Origin: Akkermansiaceae bacterium UBA5020
Lineage (GTDB): Bacteria > Verrucomicrobiota > Verrucomicrobiia > Verrucomicrobiales > DEV007
Reading direction: 5' to 3'
Assembly (NCBI GenBank): GCA_002396885.1
Contig: DGXY01000036.1
Span: 2,531-18,804 of the forward strand
Length of the DNA: 16,274 nt
Notes under the pieces: model-generated
The model's database searches: none
Told to the model about the DNA's origin: nothing
What the model saw: the letters and a program-made list of their open reading frames with translations, nothing else
Shown here: piece by piece, positions 6,842 through 14,080 of the stretch
How positions within the stretch are numbered: position 1 is the stretch's first letter
How the letters are laid out: each line of letters starts with the position of its first letter
Position numbers and translations under genes: made by a program

Positions 6842-7999
6842 TTAAACGCTCCCCTCCGGTTTGGCGAGGGCCACCTCGGTCGATTTCCCGCGGATCGCAC
6901 GCACCGCGAAGACAAACGCCAGCGCGAGAATGAGGAGACCGTTGAGAACGTGAACATTGGTCACCCAAAAGCTCTTGTTCGTCCCGATCACGGTGAGCCC
7001 GAGGGTGATTTGTATCCCGATCAGGCCGAGAATCGCCCCCACATGACGGCGGGGCGTCGCCAAGCGCGAGAGTGCCGGAGCCGCGACCGCGCCACCCGCA
7101 AGACGCAGAAACATGCCGAGGACGAACAGCAAAAGGGCGAAGGCAGTGAACTTGTGGAGGAAGAGGAGGGCGATCATCGGATCCTCGAAGGACGGAATCC
7201 ATTGCCCCTGAGTCAGAAGCAGGTCGTCATCGGGCAGGGCGTGGCGATGGAAATGGCGCATCGAAGCCCCAAAGATCAACTGCATCAAAACGATCACGAC
7301 CAGCGTCCCTCCGGCAAGACGGGACCGCCGCATCAACGCGGGGCTCCCGCGGAAACCACCTGTCTGCCAACGTTCGCCCGAGACCATCACGATGAGAATG
7401 AGAACACAAAAGAAACACTGGGCGAAACACCCGTGCACCACGGCGAAGGCGTTCGAAATCTCCGTGACTCGGAGTCCCCCGAAAATCGCCTGGGTCGTCA
7501 CCATGAGGAGAGCCAGCGCGGTCAGCTTCTGCACGAGGTCCCACGAGCGCGAGCGCCAACTCCAGGCGAGCCAGGCGATCGGCAAGACGGAGAGACCGAG
7601 CGCCGTCAGGAGCAAGCGGCGCTTCAAAACGGGATCAAACCGTTCGCTCCCGGCAGCGATGAAGACGCCGAGCACCACCGCGAGGAGCAGGACGAGACCG
7701 ACCACCTCGAGCGCCCGTTGCCGCGTGCGCACATAGGCCCATGCGAAAAGGGCCAGCACGAGGATCCCCACGAGTTTCGCGAGGAGGCGATGGCTGTGCT
7801 CGAGGAAGGGAACCATGTGCTCGAGCCAACCCGGTGGATTGACCGTTCCCAGGCTGAGGGGCCAGTCGGCGAAGACCATTCCCGCCTGCTTGGTCGTGGT
7901 CGCGGCGCCCCACCAGACAAGGAGGACTGCCACAAAGACTACCAAGCGGGCAAACCACTGGAAGGAAAGGCTGCGGGGCTGGGACTGGGGAGCAATCAT
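6842..7999 (-). CDS. ctaA: Heme A synthase (COX15/CtaA family)
   Basis: The 385-residue polytopic membrane protein oxidises the C8 methyl of heme O to make heme A. Eight transmembrane helices are predicted. The two-fold repeated architecture is visible through its ligand residues. The first half carries the E-x-x-H-R motif (EHSHR, E67/H70) and H189 in AVVHGCFAQ. The second half carries H282 in FLHKFTAF and H350 in TNVHVLNG. Family motifs QAIFGGLRVTE (170-180) and FGASMRHFHRHAL (243-255) are present. The extra-membrane loop around RHFHRHALPDDDL is His-rich. The start ATG lies at 7997-7999. The gene follows a hairpin terminator after coxB and leads the group ctaA-ctaB-SCO-DUF420/DUF1573-rhodanese. 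Heme A production fits the aa3-type CoxA encoded upstream. Confidence 0.95.
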   Translation of the reverse strand: MIAPQSQPRSLSFQWFARLVVFVAVLLVWWGAATTTKQAGMVFADWPLSLGTVNPPGWLEHMVPFLEHSHRLLAKLVGILVLALFAWAYVRTRQRALEVVGLVLLLAVVLGVFIAAGSERFDPVLKRRLLLTALGLSVLPIAWLAWSWRSRSWDLVQKLTALALLMVTTQAIFGGLRVTEISNAFAVVHGCFAQCFFCVLILIVMVSGERWQTGGFRGSPALMRRSRLAGGTLVVIVLMQLIFGASMRHFHRHALPDDDLLLTQGQWIPSFEDPMIALLFLHKFTAFALLLFVLGMFLRLAGGAVAAPALSRLATPRRHVGAILGLIGIQITLGLTVIGTNKSFWVTNVHVLNGLLILALAFVFAVRAIRGKSTEVALAKPEGSV

Positions 8000-8051
8000 G
8001 GGTATTGGGGATTACGACGCGGCCATCCGAAATGGCGCGTTCGAGTTGGAG

Positions 8052-8088
8052 AACAAAAAGGGCGGAACTCTTCCGAGTCTCCGCCCCC
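8052..8088 (-). terminator. Rho-independent terminator or attenuator after coxB
   Basis: On the minus strand a strong hairpin is followed by a CTTTTTGTTC tract (complement of 8051-8060). On the plus strand the arms are GGGCGGA (8060-8066) plus ACTC (8067-8070), loop TTCC, then GAGT (8075-8078), one bulged C and TCCGCCC (8080-8086). The stem thus has 11 base pairs. It lies 24 bp beyond the coxB stop codon and 52 bp before the ctaA start. It should end most oxidase structural transcripts; read-through or a hidden promoter would then set expression of the assembly genes. Confidence 0.8.
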
Positions 8089-8111
8089 GTTCACCAGACT
8101 CTTCGCCGAAA

Positions 8112-8876
8112 TCACTGCTTCGGAAGGAGCGGCGTGTTGCCGGCATACCAAGTGTCGAACTCTTCGCTGCTGACGGCCTTCACGTAGGCCACCATCTGAG
8201 AGTGACCCGCTCCGCAAAGCTGGGCGCAGACGATGTTCCACTCGCCTTCCTTGTCGGGGACGAACCACATCGGAATCTCCGAGCCGGGAATCGCGTCTTG
8301 CTGGCTGAACATTGGCACGACGGCAAGACCGTGGATCACATCCTTGGAGGTCACCTGAATCACTACGGGACGACCCACGGGAACAACCAGCTCGTTCACC
8401 GAAACGAAGTCATCCGACGCATTGGGATCTTCGGCCACCAATCCGACCGGATTGGCGCTGGAGTAGCGCTCATGCGAAGTCATGCCGACCATTTTATCGG
8501 CGCCCGCATAATGGAAGGTCCAGCGATACTGTTCACCGACAGCGCGCAGGTTGACCACCTCGTCACCCGTGGGTCGGGTCTTGGCGTCGGAACGGGCCGC
8601 CCAGAGGGGGAATGCGAAGCCGAGGAGCAGCACCACCTCGACAATGACCACGCCAACCTCGATGTGGGACGAGAAGTGCGAGGTGACGCCCTGGTAACTG
8701 GCGTTCGGGTTCTTTTTGCTGCGGAATTTGTAAAGAATCACCCCCAGAAAGGCGGTCCACCCCACGAACAAGACGGCCATGAACCAGTGGATGAGGCCGA
8801 GCATGTGGTTCCCCACGTGCCCGTGCTTCGACGCCACTTCGTGCATCCCGGTAATTTCATTAATCCACTCGATCAT
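8112..8876 (-). CDS. coxB: Cytochrome c oxidase subunit II (CuA protein)
   Basis: The 254-residue product has two N-terminal transmembrane helices (about 27-49 and 73-95) and a C-terminal periplasmic cupredoxin domain that carries the binuclear CuA centre, the electron entry site. CuA ligands are H182 (DVIHGLAV), C217 and C221 in CAQLCGAGH, H225 and M228. Between the cysteines is Gln (Q219) where most oxidases have Glu. The aromatic electron-transfer segment is present as YRWTFHY (117-123). The protein ends soon after the CuA domain, so unlike caa3 subunit II it has no fused cytochrome c. An N-terminal His-containing stretch (H12, H18, H20, H24) precedes the first helix, and there is no obvious cleavable signal. 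It is unusually the last structural gene, downstream of coxA and coxC, and is followed by a terminator. Confidence 0.95.
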   Translation of the reverse strand: MIEWINEITGMHEVASKHGHVGNHMLGLIHWFMAVLFVGWTAFLGVILYKFRSKKNPNASYQGVTSHFSSHIEVGVVIVEVVLLLGFAFPLWAARSDAKTRPTGDEVVNLRAVGEQYRWTFHYAGADKMVGMTSHERYSSANPVGLVAEDPNASDDFVSVNELVVPVGRPVVIQVTSKDVIHGLAVVPMFSQQDAIPGSEIPMWFVPDKEGEWNIVCAQLCGAGHSQMVAYVKAVSSEEFDTWYAGNTPLLPKQ

Positions 8877-8913
8877 AGTTCAAAGTCGGGTTTCGCGTTC
8901 GGAACGCGGATAG

Positions 8914-9132
8914 TCAGGCCTGGTTGGAGTCGATTTCATTCTCCGCCGAAAAACGGCGTGAGCGACGTGCCAGATAGATGATGAAGCTGAAGAAGGAGGC
9001 AAGAACGGCGAACAGCACCACCAGCATCAGCCCGATCGCGGTATTGGCGGCCATCAAGGACTTACCCGAGGCGCCACTCATGCACATGGGACAGCCAAGG
9101 TAAAGGGAGCCGAGGATTGATGCCGTGTTCAT
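8914..9132 (-). CDS. Small one-helix membrane protein with a CPMCM motif
   Basis: The 72-residue product was not assigned to a named family. A short N-terminus carries C14-P-M-C17-M (within YLGCPMCMSGASGK). A long hydrophobic helix follows (about 30-54), then a basic LARRSRR segment and an acidic tail. The positive residues after the helix put the Cys motif on the periplasmic side. It sits 37 bp upstream of coxB and 21 bp after the 64-residue membrane protein gene, all on the same strand with tight spacing, which supports real coding. A two-Cys, two-Met cluster beside the CuA subunit gene suggests copper handling or a small oxidase subunit; this is inference. A chance ORF is the main alternative. 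Confidence 0.68.
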   Translation of the reverse strand: MNTASILGSLYLGCPMCMSGASGKSLMAANTAIGLMLVVLFAVLASFFSFIIYLARRSRRFSAENEIDSNQA

Positions 9133-9153
9133 GCGATGGAAAATGGGTGTTTT

Positions 9154-9348
9154 TCAAACGAGACGTCGAACCTTCTTGAGAAAGCGAACTCCATACACCA
9201 GCATGGCCGCCCCGCAGGCCAGGCTCAGCCAGCCCATGATGGCGAACATCGGGGGAAGACCGTCCATGAGAAGACACCACGCCCCCAAACCCGCGAAGAA
9301 AAGCGTGCAGATGGTGACAAAGGCAACGTGGAAGTGCTTCAAGGACAT
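9154..9348 (-). CDS. Small two-helix membrane protein of the oxidase cluster
   Basis: The 64-residue product begins MSLKHFHVAFVTICTLFF and has two predicted transmembrane helices (about 8-27 and 33-55) joined by the short loop LMDGLPPM, ending in the basic tail RFLKKVRRLV. The start at ATG 9346-9348 was chosen because the first helix follows at once; the frame is open to 9441 but overlaps the subunit IV gene. It lies 16 bp after the subunit IV-like gene and 21 bp before the CPMCM gene. No enzymatic motif is visible. An accessory structural subunit is the simplest reading, by position and size. Confidence 0.65.
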   Translation of the reverse strand: MSLKHFHVAFVTICTLFFAGLGAWCLLMDGLPPMFAIMGWLSLACGAAMLVYGVRFLKKVRRLV

Positions 9349-9364
9349 GGCTTGAAAGAGACGG

Positions 9365-9730
9365 TCAGGGTTTTTCGGTGAGCCAGCCACGTGTGGTTTG
9401 CAGCGTGTCGAATTGCTCGCGGATCGGGTCGATGTCGGCAAAAAGGGTCAGGACCATCAGGCCAGTTGCAAAAAGCACGGTAAAAAGGAGGATCTTGTAG
9501 ATCAGCCCCTTTTCGTGATTCAAGTGCATGAAGATCAGCGCTACGAGACTCGCCTTCACCGTGGCCACGGCGAGTCCGAGGACGAAATCCATCCCGTCCG
9601 GTCCCGGAGGGCCGAAATCGAAAATGGGGGCCAGACCAATCGTGACGGTTACTACCGTGAAGACAAGCAACGCGATGCCGACGGCCGCGAAGGACTTTTT
9701 TGTTTTCGTTAATTCGTGGGCGTCAGCCAT
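9365..9730 (-). CDS. Cytochrome c oxidase subunit IV-like protein
   Basis: The 121-residue product has three predicted transmembrane helices (about 14-35, 48-71, 76-97). The signature ATVKASLVALIFMHLNHEK (56-74) matches the prokaryotic COX4/CtaF/CyoD-like family of small oxidase subunits, which stabilise subunits I and III and have no cofactors. The C-terminal tail of about 24 residues (FADIDPIREQF onward) is longer than the usual short end and is presumably periplasmic. The ATG is at 9728-9730, 30 bp after the coxC stop. Gene order coxA-coxC-coxD-type is standard. Confidence 0.88.
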   Translation of the reverse strand: MADAHELTKTKKSFAAVGIALLVFTVVTVTIGLAPIFDFGPPGPDGMDFVLGLAVATVKASLVALIFMHLNHEKGLIYKILLFTVLFATGLMVLTLFADIDPIREQFDTLQTTRGWLTEKP

Positions 9731-9760
9731 GGGGCGAGGTGATGAAAAGTGAAACTCGAA

Positions 9761-11224
9761 TCAAAGGAGATACATGATCGGAAAGAGGAAGATCCAAACC
9801 AGATCAACAAAGTGCCAAAAGAGCCCCCCGACCTCGACCCGGTTGGCGAGATGCTCGGGATTCTTCAGGTAAAGCTTCTTGCCGAAGACGACGAAGAAGA
9901 GAAGGACGAGGGCACCTCCTATCACGTGCAGACCATGGAGGGCCGTCATCGTGAAGTAGATCGCATAATAGGTGCCGTAGCGGGGACCGTGATTGCCCAT
10001 GAACTTGATCTTGTCACGCGCCACAGCGATGTGCTTCGAAGGACCGTGCTTGCCCTCGCCTTCGCCACCGCCGGCGGTCGGGTTCGACTGGCTGGTGTGA
10101 ACATCCGCATGCTTGTCTTCTTTGCCGTGCTCGCCTTCGTGCCCTTCGGCGGCGACATGGACATACTGGACATTGAGAAAACGACCTCGAAGCTGCTCCT
10201 CAGGAATGACGCCTCCGTGCTTTTTGTAATACTCGAGCAACTCCTGATACTTCTTGCTCTGGGAGGTGAAGAACTGCTGTTTCGCATGCTCGTCGTTGAT
10301 GACGCTCCACACCACCGAATCGCGCTGCTTCGTCGGGAGGACGAGCTGGAGGTCCACCTCATGCACTTCGAAGAGAACGTCGTCGTTGACGAGTTTGCCC
10401 TCGACCTTCACTCCGTCTTTGTAGTTCAAGGCCGTTTCCGTATGGGCCACGATCTTGCGCGGGCTTCCGGAAAGACCGAAGGGCTCGGCAGCCGTCAGGG
10501 TCACGGATGAAACCACGGAAACCGGCTTCGGATTGGCGGCACCACCAGCCAACTCTCCCCGAAAACGCTTGCGTTCCTCGGTCAGCCTCTCTGAAGCGGC
10601 CCGGCGGCTGTCAGCGAACCAACCTTTGAACTGGGAGAGCGACTGAATTTCAACACCAACCGTCCCCTCGGGGCCCTCGGTCACCTTGAACTTTGGAAAA
10701 GCATCTCCTTCCAGATCTCTCAGGACCGCAGGAAGAGCCCCGTTGAGGCTGAAGGTGAGCTTTTCGCCCTTGAAGCTGATCCGATCGGTTTTGTTGAGGA
10801 TCGTGCCTTCCATCACGGAATTGTCCACAAGCTTGATCCCATGGTGGTGATTCAGCTTGCTGTTGTATTCGACCGTCTTGATGCACATGAAGACGACGGC
10901 GCAGGCGACGACGAAATACATGTAGATCTGGTAGCGGCGCCAATTCCGCTCCTTCAGGGCGACCCAGGCGAAGACGACCCCGACGGACGAGGCAATGAGG
11001 ACGATCGTATTGATGGCACCGAGCCAGACGAAGTTCTTGTGGACGCTGACACCCCAGGGCCAGGGATTATCGACACCATCCTGGATGCCGAGGCGCATGA
11101 AAACATAGGCCGAAAACAGGCCGCCGAACAACATGACCTCCGAGGCGAGGAAGAGCCAGATGCCCAGCTTCGCGTTGTAGAGTCCTGTGTCACGCCGGGG
11201 CGTCACTTCGTAGGGAATTTCCAT
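9761..11224 (-). CDS. coxC: Cytochrome c oxidase subunit III with a very large periplasmic insertion
   Basis: The 487-residue product is more than twice the size of five-helix bacterial CoxC (about 200 residues). Residues 19-118 give three helices with the typical LASEVMLFGGLFSAY (26-40). Residues 417-486 give the last two helices with TALHGLHVIGG (427-437) and FWHFVDLVWIFLFP (469-482). Between them, residues about 119-412 are a soluble insertion. The basic loop KERNWRR (91-97) marks the cytoplasmic side, so the insertion should be periplasmic. It contains beta-rich stretches, a helical part (about 205-225) and a His-rich segment with seven His in residues 356-398. The start at ATG 11222-11224 was preferred over an upstream in-frame codon at 11281 that overlaps coxA. 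It follows coxA by 53 bp. The function of the insertion is unknown; docking of cytochrome c is possible. Confidence 0.93.
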   Translation of the reverse strand: MEIPYEVTPRRDTGLYNAKLGIWLFLASEVMLFGGLFSAYVFMRLGIQDGVDNPWPWGVSVHKNFVWLGAINTIVLIASSVGVVFAWVALKERNWRRYQIYMYFVVACAVVFMCIKTVEYNSKLNHHHGIKLVDNSVMEGTILNKTDRISFKGEKLTFSLNGALPAVLRDLEGDAFPKFKVTEGPEGTVGVEIQSLSQFKGWFADSRRAASERLTEERKRFRGELAGGAANPKPVSVVSSVTLTAAEPFGLSGSPRKIVAHTETALNYKDGVKVEGKLVNDDVLFEVHEVDLQLVLPTKQRDSVVWSVINDEHAKQQFFTSQSKKYQELLEYYKKHGGVIPEEQLRGRFLNVQYVHVAAEGHEGEHGKEDKHADVHTSQSNPTAGGGEGEGKHGPSKHIAVARDKIKFMGNHGPRYGTYYAIYFTMTALHGLHVIGGALVLLFFVVFGKKLYLKNPEHLANRVEVGGLFWHFVDLVWIFLFPIMYLL

Positions 11225-11277
11225 AAACCTGAATCGTTGGAAAAGAAAGATAGGGAAGGATGGACCGGTCGGGCCCC

Positions 11278-13227
11278 TCAATGAGCCGACAAGATGATTT
11301 CTTCGCTGGGCTCGGAATCGTGCTCGGAACCGGCCGTGAGCGACGGGTCCGTTTCAAACTGCGGGGTGAAATCACGGGGGGCTCCCGGGACACTGTATTC
11401 GTAGGGGCCACGGTAGGCGACGGGTTCCTTCGCGAAATTGCCGTGCGGAGGCGGGGTCGGGGTGGCCCACTCGAGCGTGGTCGCATTCCACGGGTTGTCG
11501 CTGCTCACCTTCTTCCCAATGAAAACACTGAGGAAGAGGTTGATGATGAAAGGAACCTGGAAGACGGCAAGAAGCCATGCCGATCCGGAAGTCACGAGGT
11601 TCAGGTCGATCATCCGGAGCGGGGCGTCGGCATCGATGACATGCAGCATCTCGGCGATGTTCGCGAAAAAGGTGTTGGGCTCCGCGAAGATCTGCTGGCT
11701 GATCTGCTCATACGCCTTGCCACCATCAAAGGCACGACGGTGGAACCCGGCCATCCCTTGGAAGAACATGGGAGAGAAGATCCCGTTCATGAAGATGAGC
11801 GAAGGCCAAAAGTGAAGATGCCCGAGTTTCGAACTCATCATGCGACCGGTGATCTTCGGATACCAATGGTAGATCCCGGCGAAGAGGGCGAAGATCGTGC
11901 CCGGAGCGACCACGTAGTGGAAGTGGCCGATCACGTAATAGGTATCGTGGAGGTGAAGGTCCGGCAGACTAAAGGCCAGAGGCAGGCCGGTGAGGCCGCC
12001 GATCCCGAACATCGGAATGAAGGCCGTCGCGAAGAGCATCGGCGTGTTGAAGCGGATCGAGCCACCCCACATCGAGATGAGGAGCGAGGTGATGAGAATC
12101 ACCGACGGCACCGAGATCAAGACGGTCGTCGTCTGGAAGAAAGTCGAGATCGCCGGCCCCATCCCGGTGATATACATGTGGTGGGCCCAAACGATGAAGG
12201 CGAGGAAACCCAGCACCATCACCGCGTAGACCATGGTCTTGTAGCCCCATAGCGGTTTGCGCGTATTGCAGGGAATGATCTCCGCGACGATCGCGATCGC
12301 CGGGAGAATGAGAACGTAGACCTCAGGGTGGGCGAGGAACCAGAAGAGGTGCTGGTAGAGAAGCGGACTGCCGCCACCCGCCGCATCAAAGGCCATCCCG
12401 CTGACATTCAGGCCAGACGGGACGAAGAAACTCGTGCCGGCAAGGCGGTCCATCAGCTGCATGATCGCCGCCACTTCGAGGGGCGGGAAAGCAAGAAGGA
12501 GCAGGAACCCAGTCACGAGCATCGCCCAGACAAAGAATGGCAGACGCATCCAGGTCATCCCCTTGCAGCGCAAGTTGATGATCGTGCAGATGAAGTTCAC
12601 CGCACCGAGGAGGGAAGATGAAATCAGAAGGGCCATGGCCACGAGCCACTGGGTCTGACCGGTCCAGAAGAGATCGCCGTAGTGGAGATCCGTCGTCGTG
12701 GCGAGAGGGGAATAGTTCGTCCAACCGGCCTTGGCCGCGCCGGAGGGCAGGAAGAAGCTGACGAACATGAGGGCCCCGCCAAGGAGGTAGAGCCAGTAGC
12801 TCGCCATGTTCAATCTCGGGAAGGCCATGTCAGGGGCCCCGATCTGGAGCGGCGTGACGTAGTTGCCGAAAGCACCGAAGGCGAGCGGCACGATGCCGAG
12901 GAAGACCATGATCGTCCCGTGCATCGCACCGAACATGTTGTAAAGATCGCCGGTCACCTTGCCACCGTCATCGAGCCAAGCCTGGAACCAGGGCCAGTCG
13001 GCAAGGAGCGGGACCGCCCGGTCCGGATAAGCGATGCTCCACCGCATCACCATCATCAGGAAGAAGCCGAAGGCCAGGAAGACGAGAGAGGTGAATCCAT
13101 ACTGGATCCCGATCACCTTGTGGTCGGTGGAGAAAATGTATTTCTTCCAGAAAGGGTCATGATGCTCGTGGTGATCATCATGTCCGCCGTGCGCTTCCGC
13201 GTGCTCGTGTGCTGTTGCTGCGCTCAT
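11278..13227 (-). CDS. coxA: Cytochrome c oxidase subunit I, A-type, without the K-channel lysine
   Basis: The 649-residue product is the catalytic subunit of an aa3-type oxidase that reduces O2 to water and pumps protons. It has about 12 helices. Metal ligands are complete: low-spin heme a H103 and H437 (GHFHYVV), high-spin heme a3 H435, and CuB H300, H349 and H350. Y304 can form the His-Tyr cross-link. D133 (GAPDMAFPRLN) and E302 (HPEVY) mark the D-channel of A1-type enzymes. The K-channel is altered: the position of R. sphaeroides K362 is L378 (VPSVIL), S299 is A315 and T359 is S375. The first 23 residues contain eight His. A hydrophilic C-terminal tail runs from about 572 and ends acidic. 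The start is ATG 13225-13227. It follows the cytochrome c gene by 95 bp. Confidence 0.96.
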   Translation of the reverse strand: MSAATAHEHAEAHGGHDDHHEHHDPFWKKYIFSTDHKVIGIQYGFTSLVFLAFGFFLMMVMRWSIAYPDRAVPLLADWPWFQAWLDDGGKVTGDLYNMFGAMHGTIMVFLGIVPLAFGAFGNYVTPLQIGAPDMAFPRLNMASYWLYLLGGALMFVSFFLPSGAAKAGWTNYSPLATTTDLHYGDLFWTGQTQWLVAMALLISSSLLGAVNFICTIINLRCKGMTWMRLPFFVWAMLVTGFLLLLAFPPLEVAAIMQLMDRLAGTSFFVPSGLNVSGMAFDAAGGGSPLLYQHLFWFLAHPEVYVLILPAIAIVAEIIPCNTRKPLWGYKTMVYAVMVLGFLAFIVWAHHMYITGMGPAISTFFQTTTVLISVPSVILITSLLISMWGGSIRFNTPMLFATAFIPMFGIGGLTGLPLAFSLPDLHLHDTYYVIGHFHYVVAPGTIFALFAGIYHWYPKITGRMMSSKLGHLHFWPSLIFMNGIFSPMFFQGMAGFHRRAFDGGKAYEQISQQIFAEPNTFFANIAEMLHVIDADAPLRMIDLNLVTSGSAWLLAVFQVPFIINLFLSVFIGKKVSSDNPWNATTLEWATPTPPPHGNFAKEPVAYRGPYEYSVPGAPRDFTPQFETDPSLTAGSEHDSEPSEEIILSAH

Positions 13228-13322
13228 TCCGTAGTCTTAAATGGTTTTCGTCGTCTCGTCGCCGGAGGGAGTCACCCTCACCTTTTTTCCGCCTGTTATC
13301 AAAGGGAGATCATGACCAATCC

Positions 13323-14054
13323 TCAGAGAGGGGCACCTGTCTCAAGGTTCACCTTCGCCCCAGAAAGTTGCGCGTCCCCGGGAATCGCAAGCAGTTCGGC
13401 TTCCGTGTAGGGAACCGTATGGGAATTGAATTCATCGCGGGCGGCCTTCATCATCTCAGTGGTGACTACGCCGTCTTCGCCCTCAGGGAGACTCCCGAAA
13501 GTGCGACGGACATAAGTGAGAACCTGCGCGATCTTTTCGTCGTTGAGGTTGTTCCAAGCCGGCATGAGCTGGTTGTAGGACTGACCGCCGACCTTGAACG
13601 GTCCGTTGATCCCATGGAGAAGGATGGCACCAAGACGTTTCGTGCCCCCGTCAACCCACTCCGAACCAACGAGCGGAGGGAATTGCCCAGGAATCCCAAG
13701 GCCTGAAGCCTGGTGGCACGCAATGCAGTTGTTGTAGACCTTCTTCCCTTCGCCCATCCACTTATCGATCCAGACGACTTGGGCGGCACCGGCGTCGTCT
13801 CCGCCGAGGTTCGGCCGGGGCGCCGGAATGTAGTTGTCCTCGATGTAGATGCCGTCATGGAATCCGTTGCTCGTGCTGAAAAGGTGACCGCCACCGAAGA
13901 TCAGAATGAGGGCACTGACGAGGATCACGGAGATGCCGACGCTCCCGCTTCCGCCGGGATGCAGGGGCGTTTCGCGACGGATCGAATCGTGAAGTTCGAC
14001 GGTGCTGATCGTACCCTGCTGGTAGTCGAGGTTCTTGTCTTCGGCCGGATCCAT
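13323..14054 (-). CDS. Membrane-anchored mono-heme cytochrome c
   Basis: The 243-residue product has a cytoplasmic N-terminus, one transmembrane anchor (about 39-57) and a periplasmic class I cytochrome c domain (about 95-187). The heme c attachment motif is NNCIACHQASG (C110, C113, H114), and the likely axial Met is M164 in YNQLMPAW. It resembles one half of CcoP but has a single heme instead of two. A tail of about 55 residues after the heme domain has no clear motif. It stands between the CcoO-like gene (26-bp gap) and coxA (95-bp gap). CoxB has no heme c domain, so this protein may pass electrons from the CcoO-like cytochrome to CuA, as a separate version of a caa3 heme c. That role is inferred. 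Confidence 0.9.
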   Translation of the reverse strand: MDPAEDKNLDYQQGTISTVELHDSIRRETPLHPGGSGSVGISVILVSALILIFGGGHLFSTSNGFHDGIYIEDNYIPAPRPNLGGDDAGAAQVVWIDKWMGEGKKVYNNCIACHQASGLGIPGQFPPLVGSEWVDGGTKRLGAILLHGINGPFKVGGQSYNQLMPAWNNLNDEKIAQVLTYVRRTFGSLPEGEDGVVTTEMMKAARDEFNSHTVPYTEAELLAIPGDAQLSGAKVNLETGAPL

Positions 14055-14080
14055 TTGGACGTTTCTGGTAAGATCGGAGG

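Noticed and set aside
5767..8981. Long plus-strand open frames (up to 407 codons) opposite ctaB, ctaA and coxB
   Set aside because: Their translations are rich in Arg, Glu, His and Gly with no recognisable domain. They lie exactly opposite well-identified membrane protein genes, as expected for antisense frames in GC-rich coding DNA.
11260..12252. A 330-codon plus-strand open frame opposite coxA
   Set aside because: It has low-complexity charged composition, no domain, and complete overlap with the secure coxA gene.
13265..13288. Hairpin GAGGG-AGTCA-CCCTC followed by a T-run on the plus strand, resembling a terminator
   Set aside because: No plus-strand gene ends there. In the minus-strand direction of the operon the T-run precedes the stem as A residues, so it cannot work as a normal terminator for these genes. 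The stem is only 5 bp.
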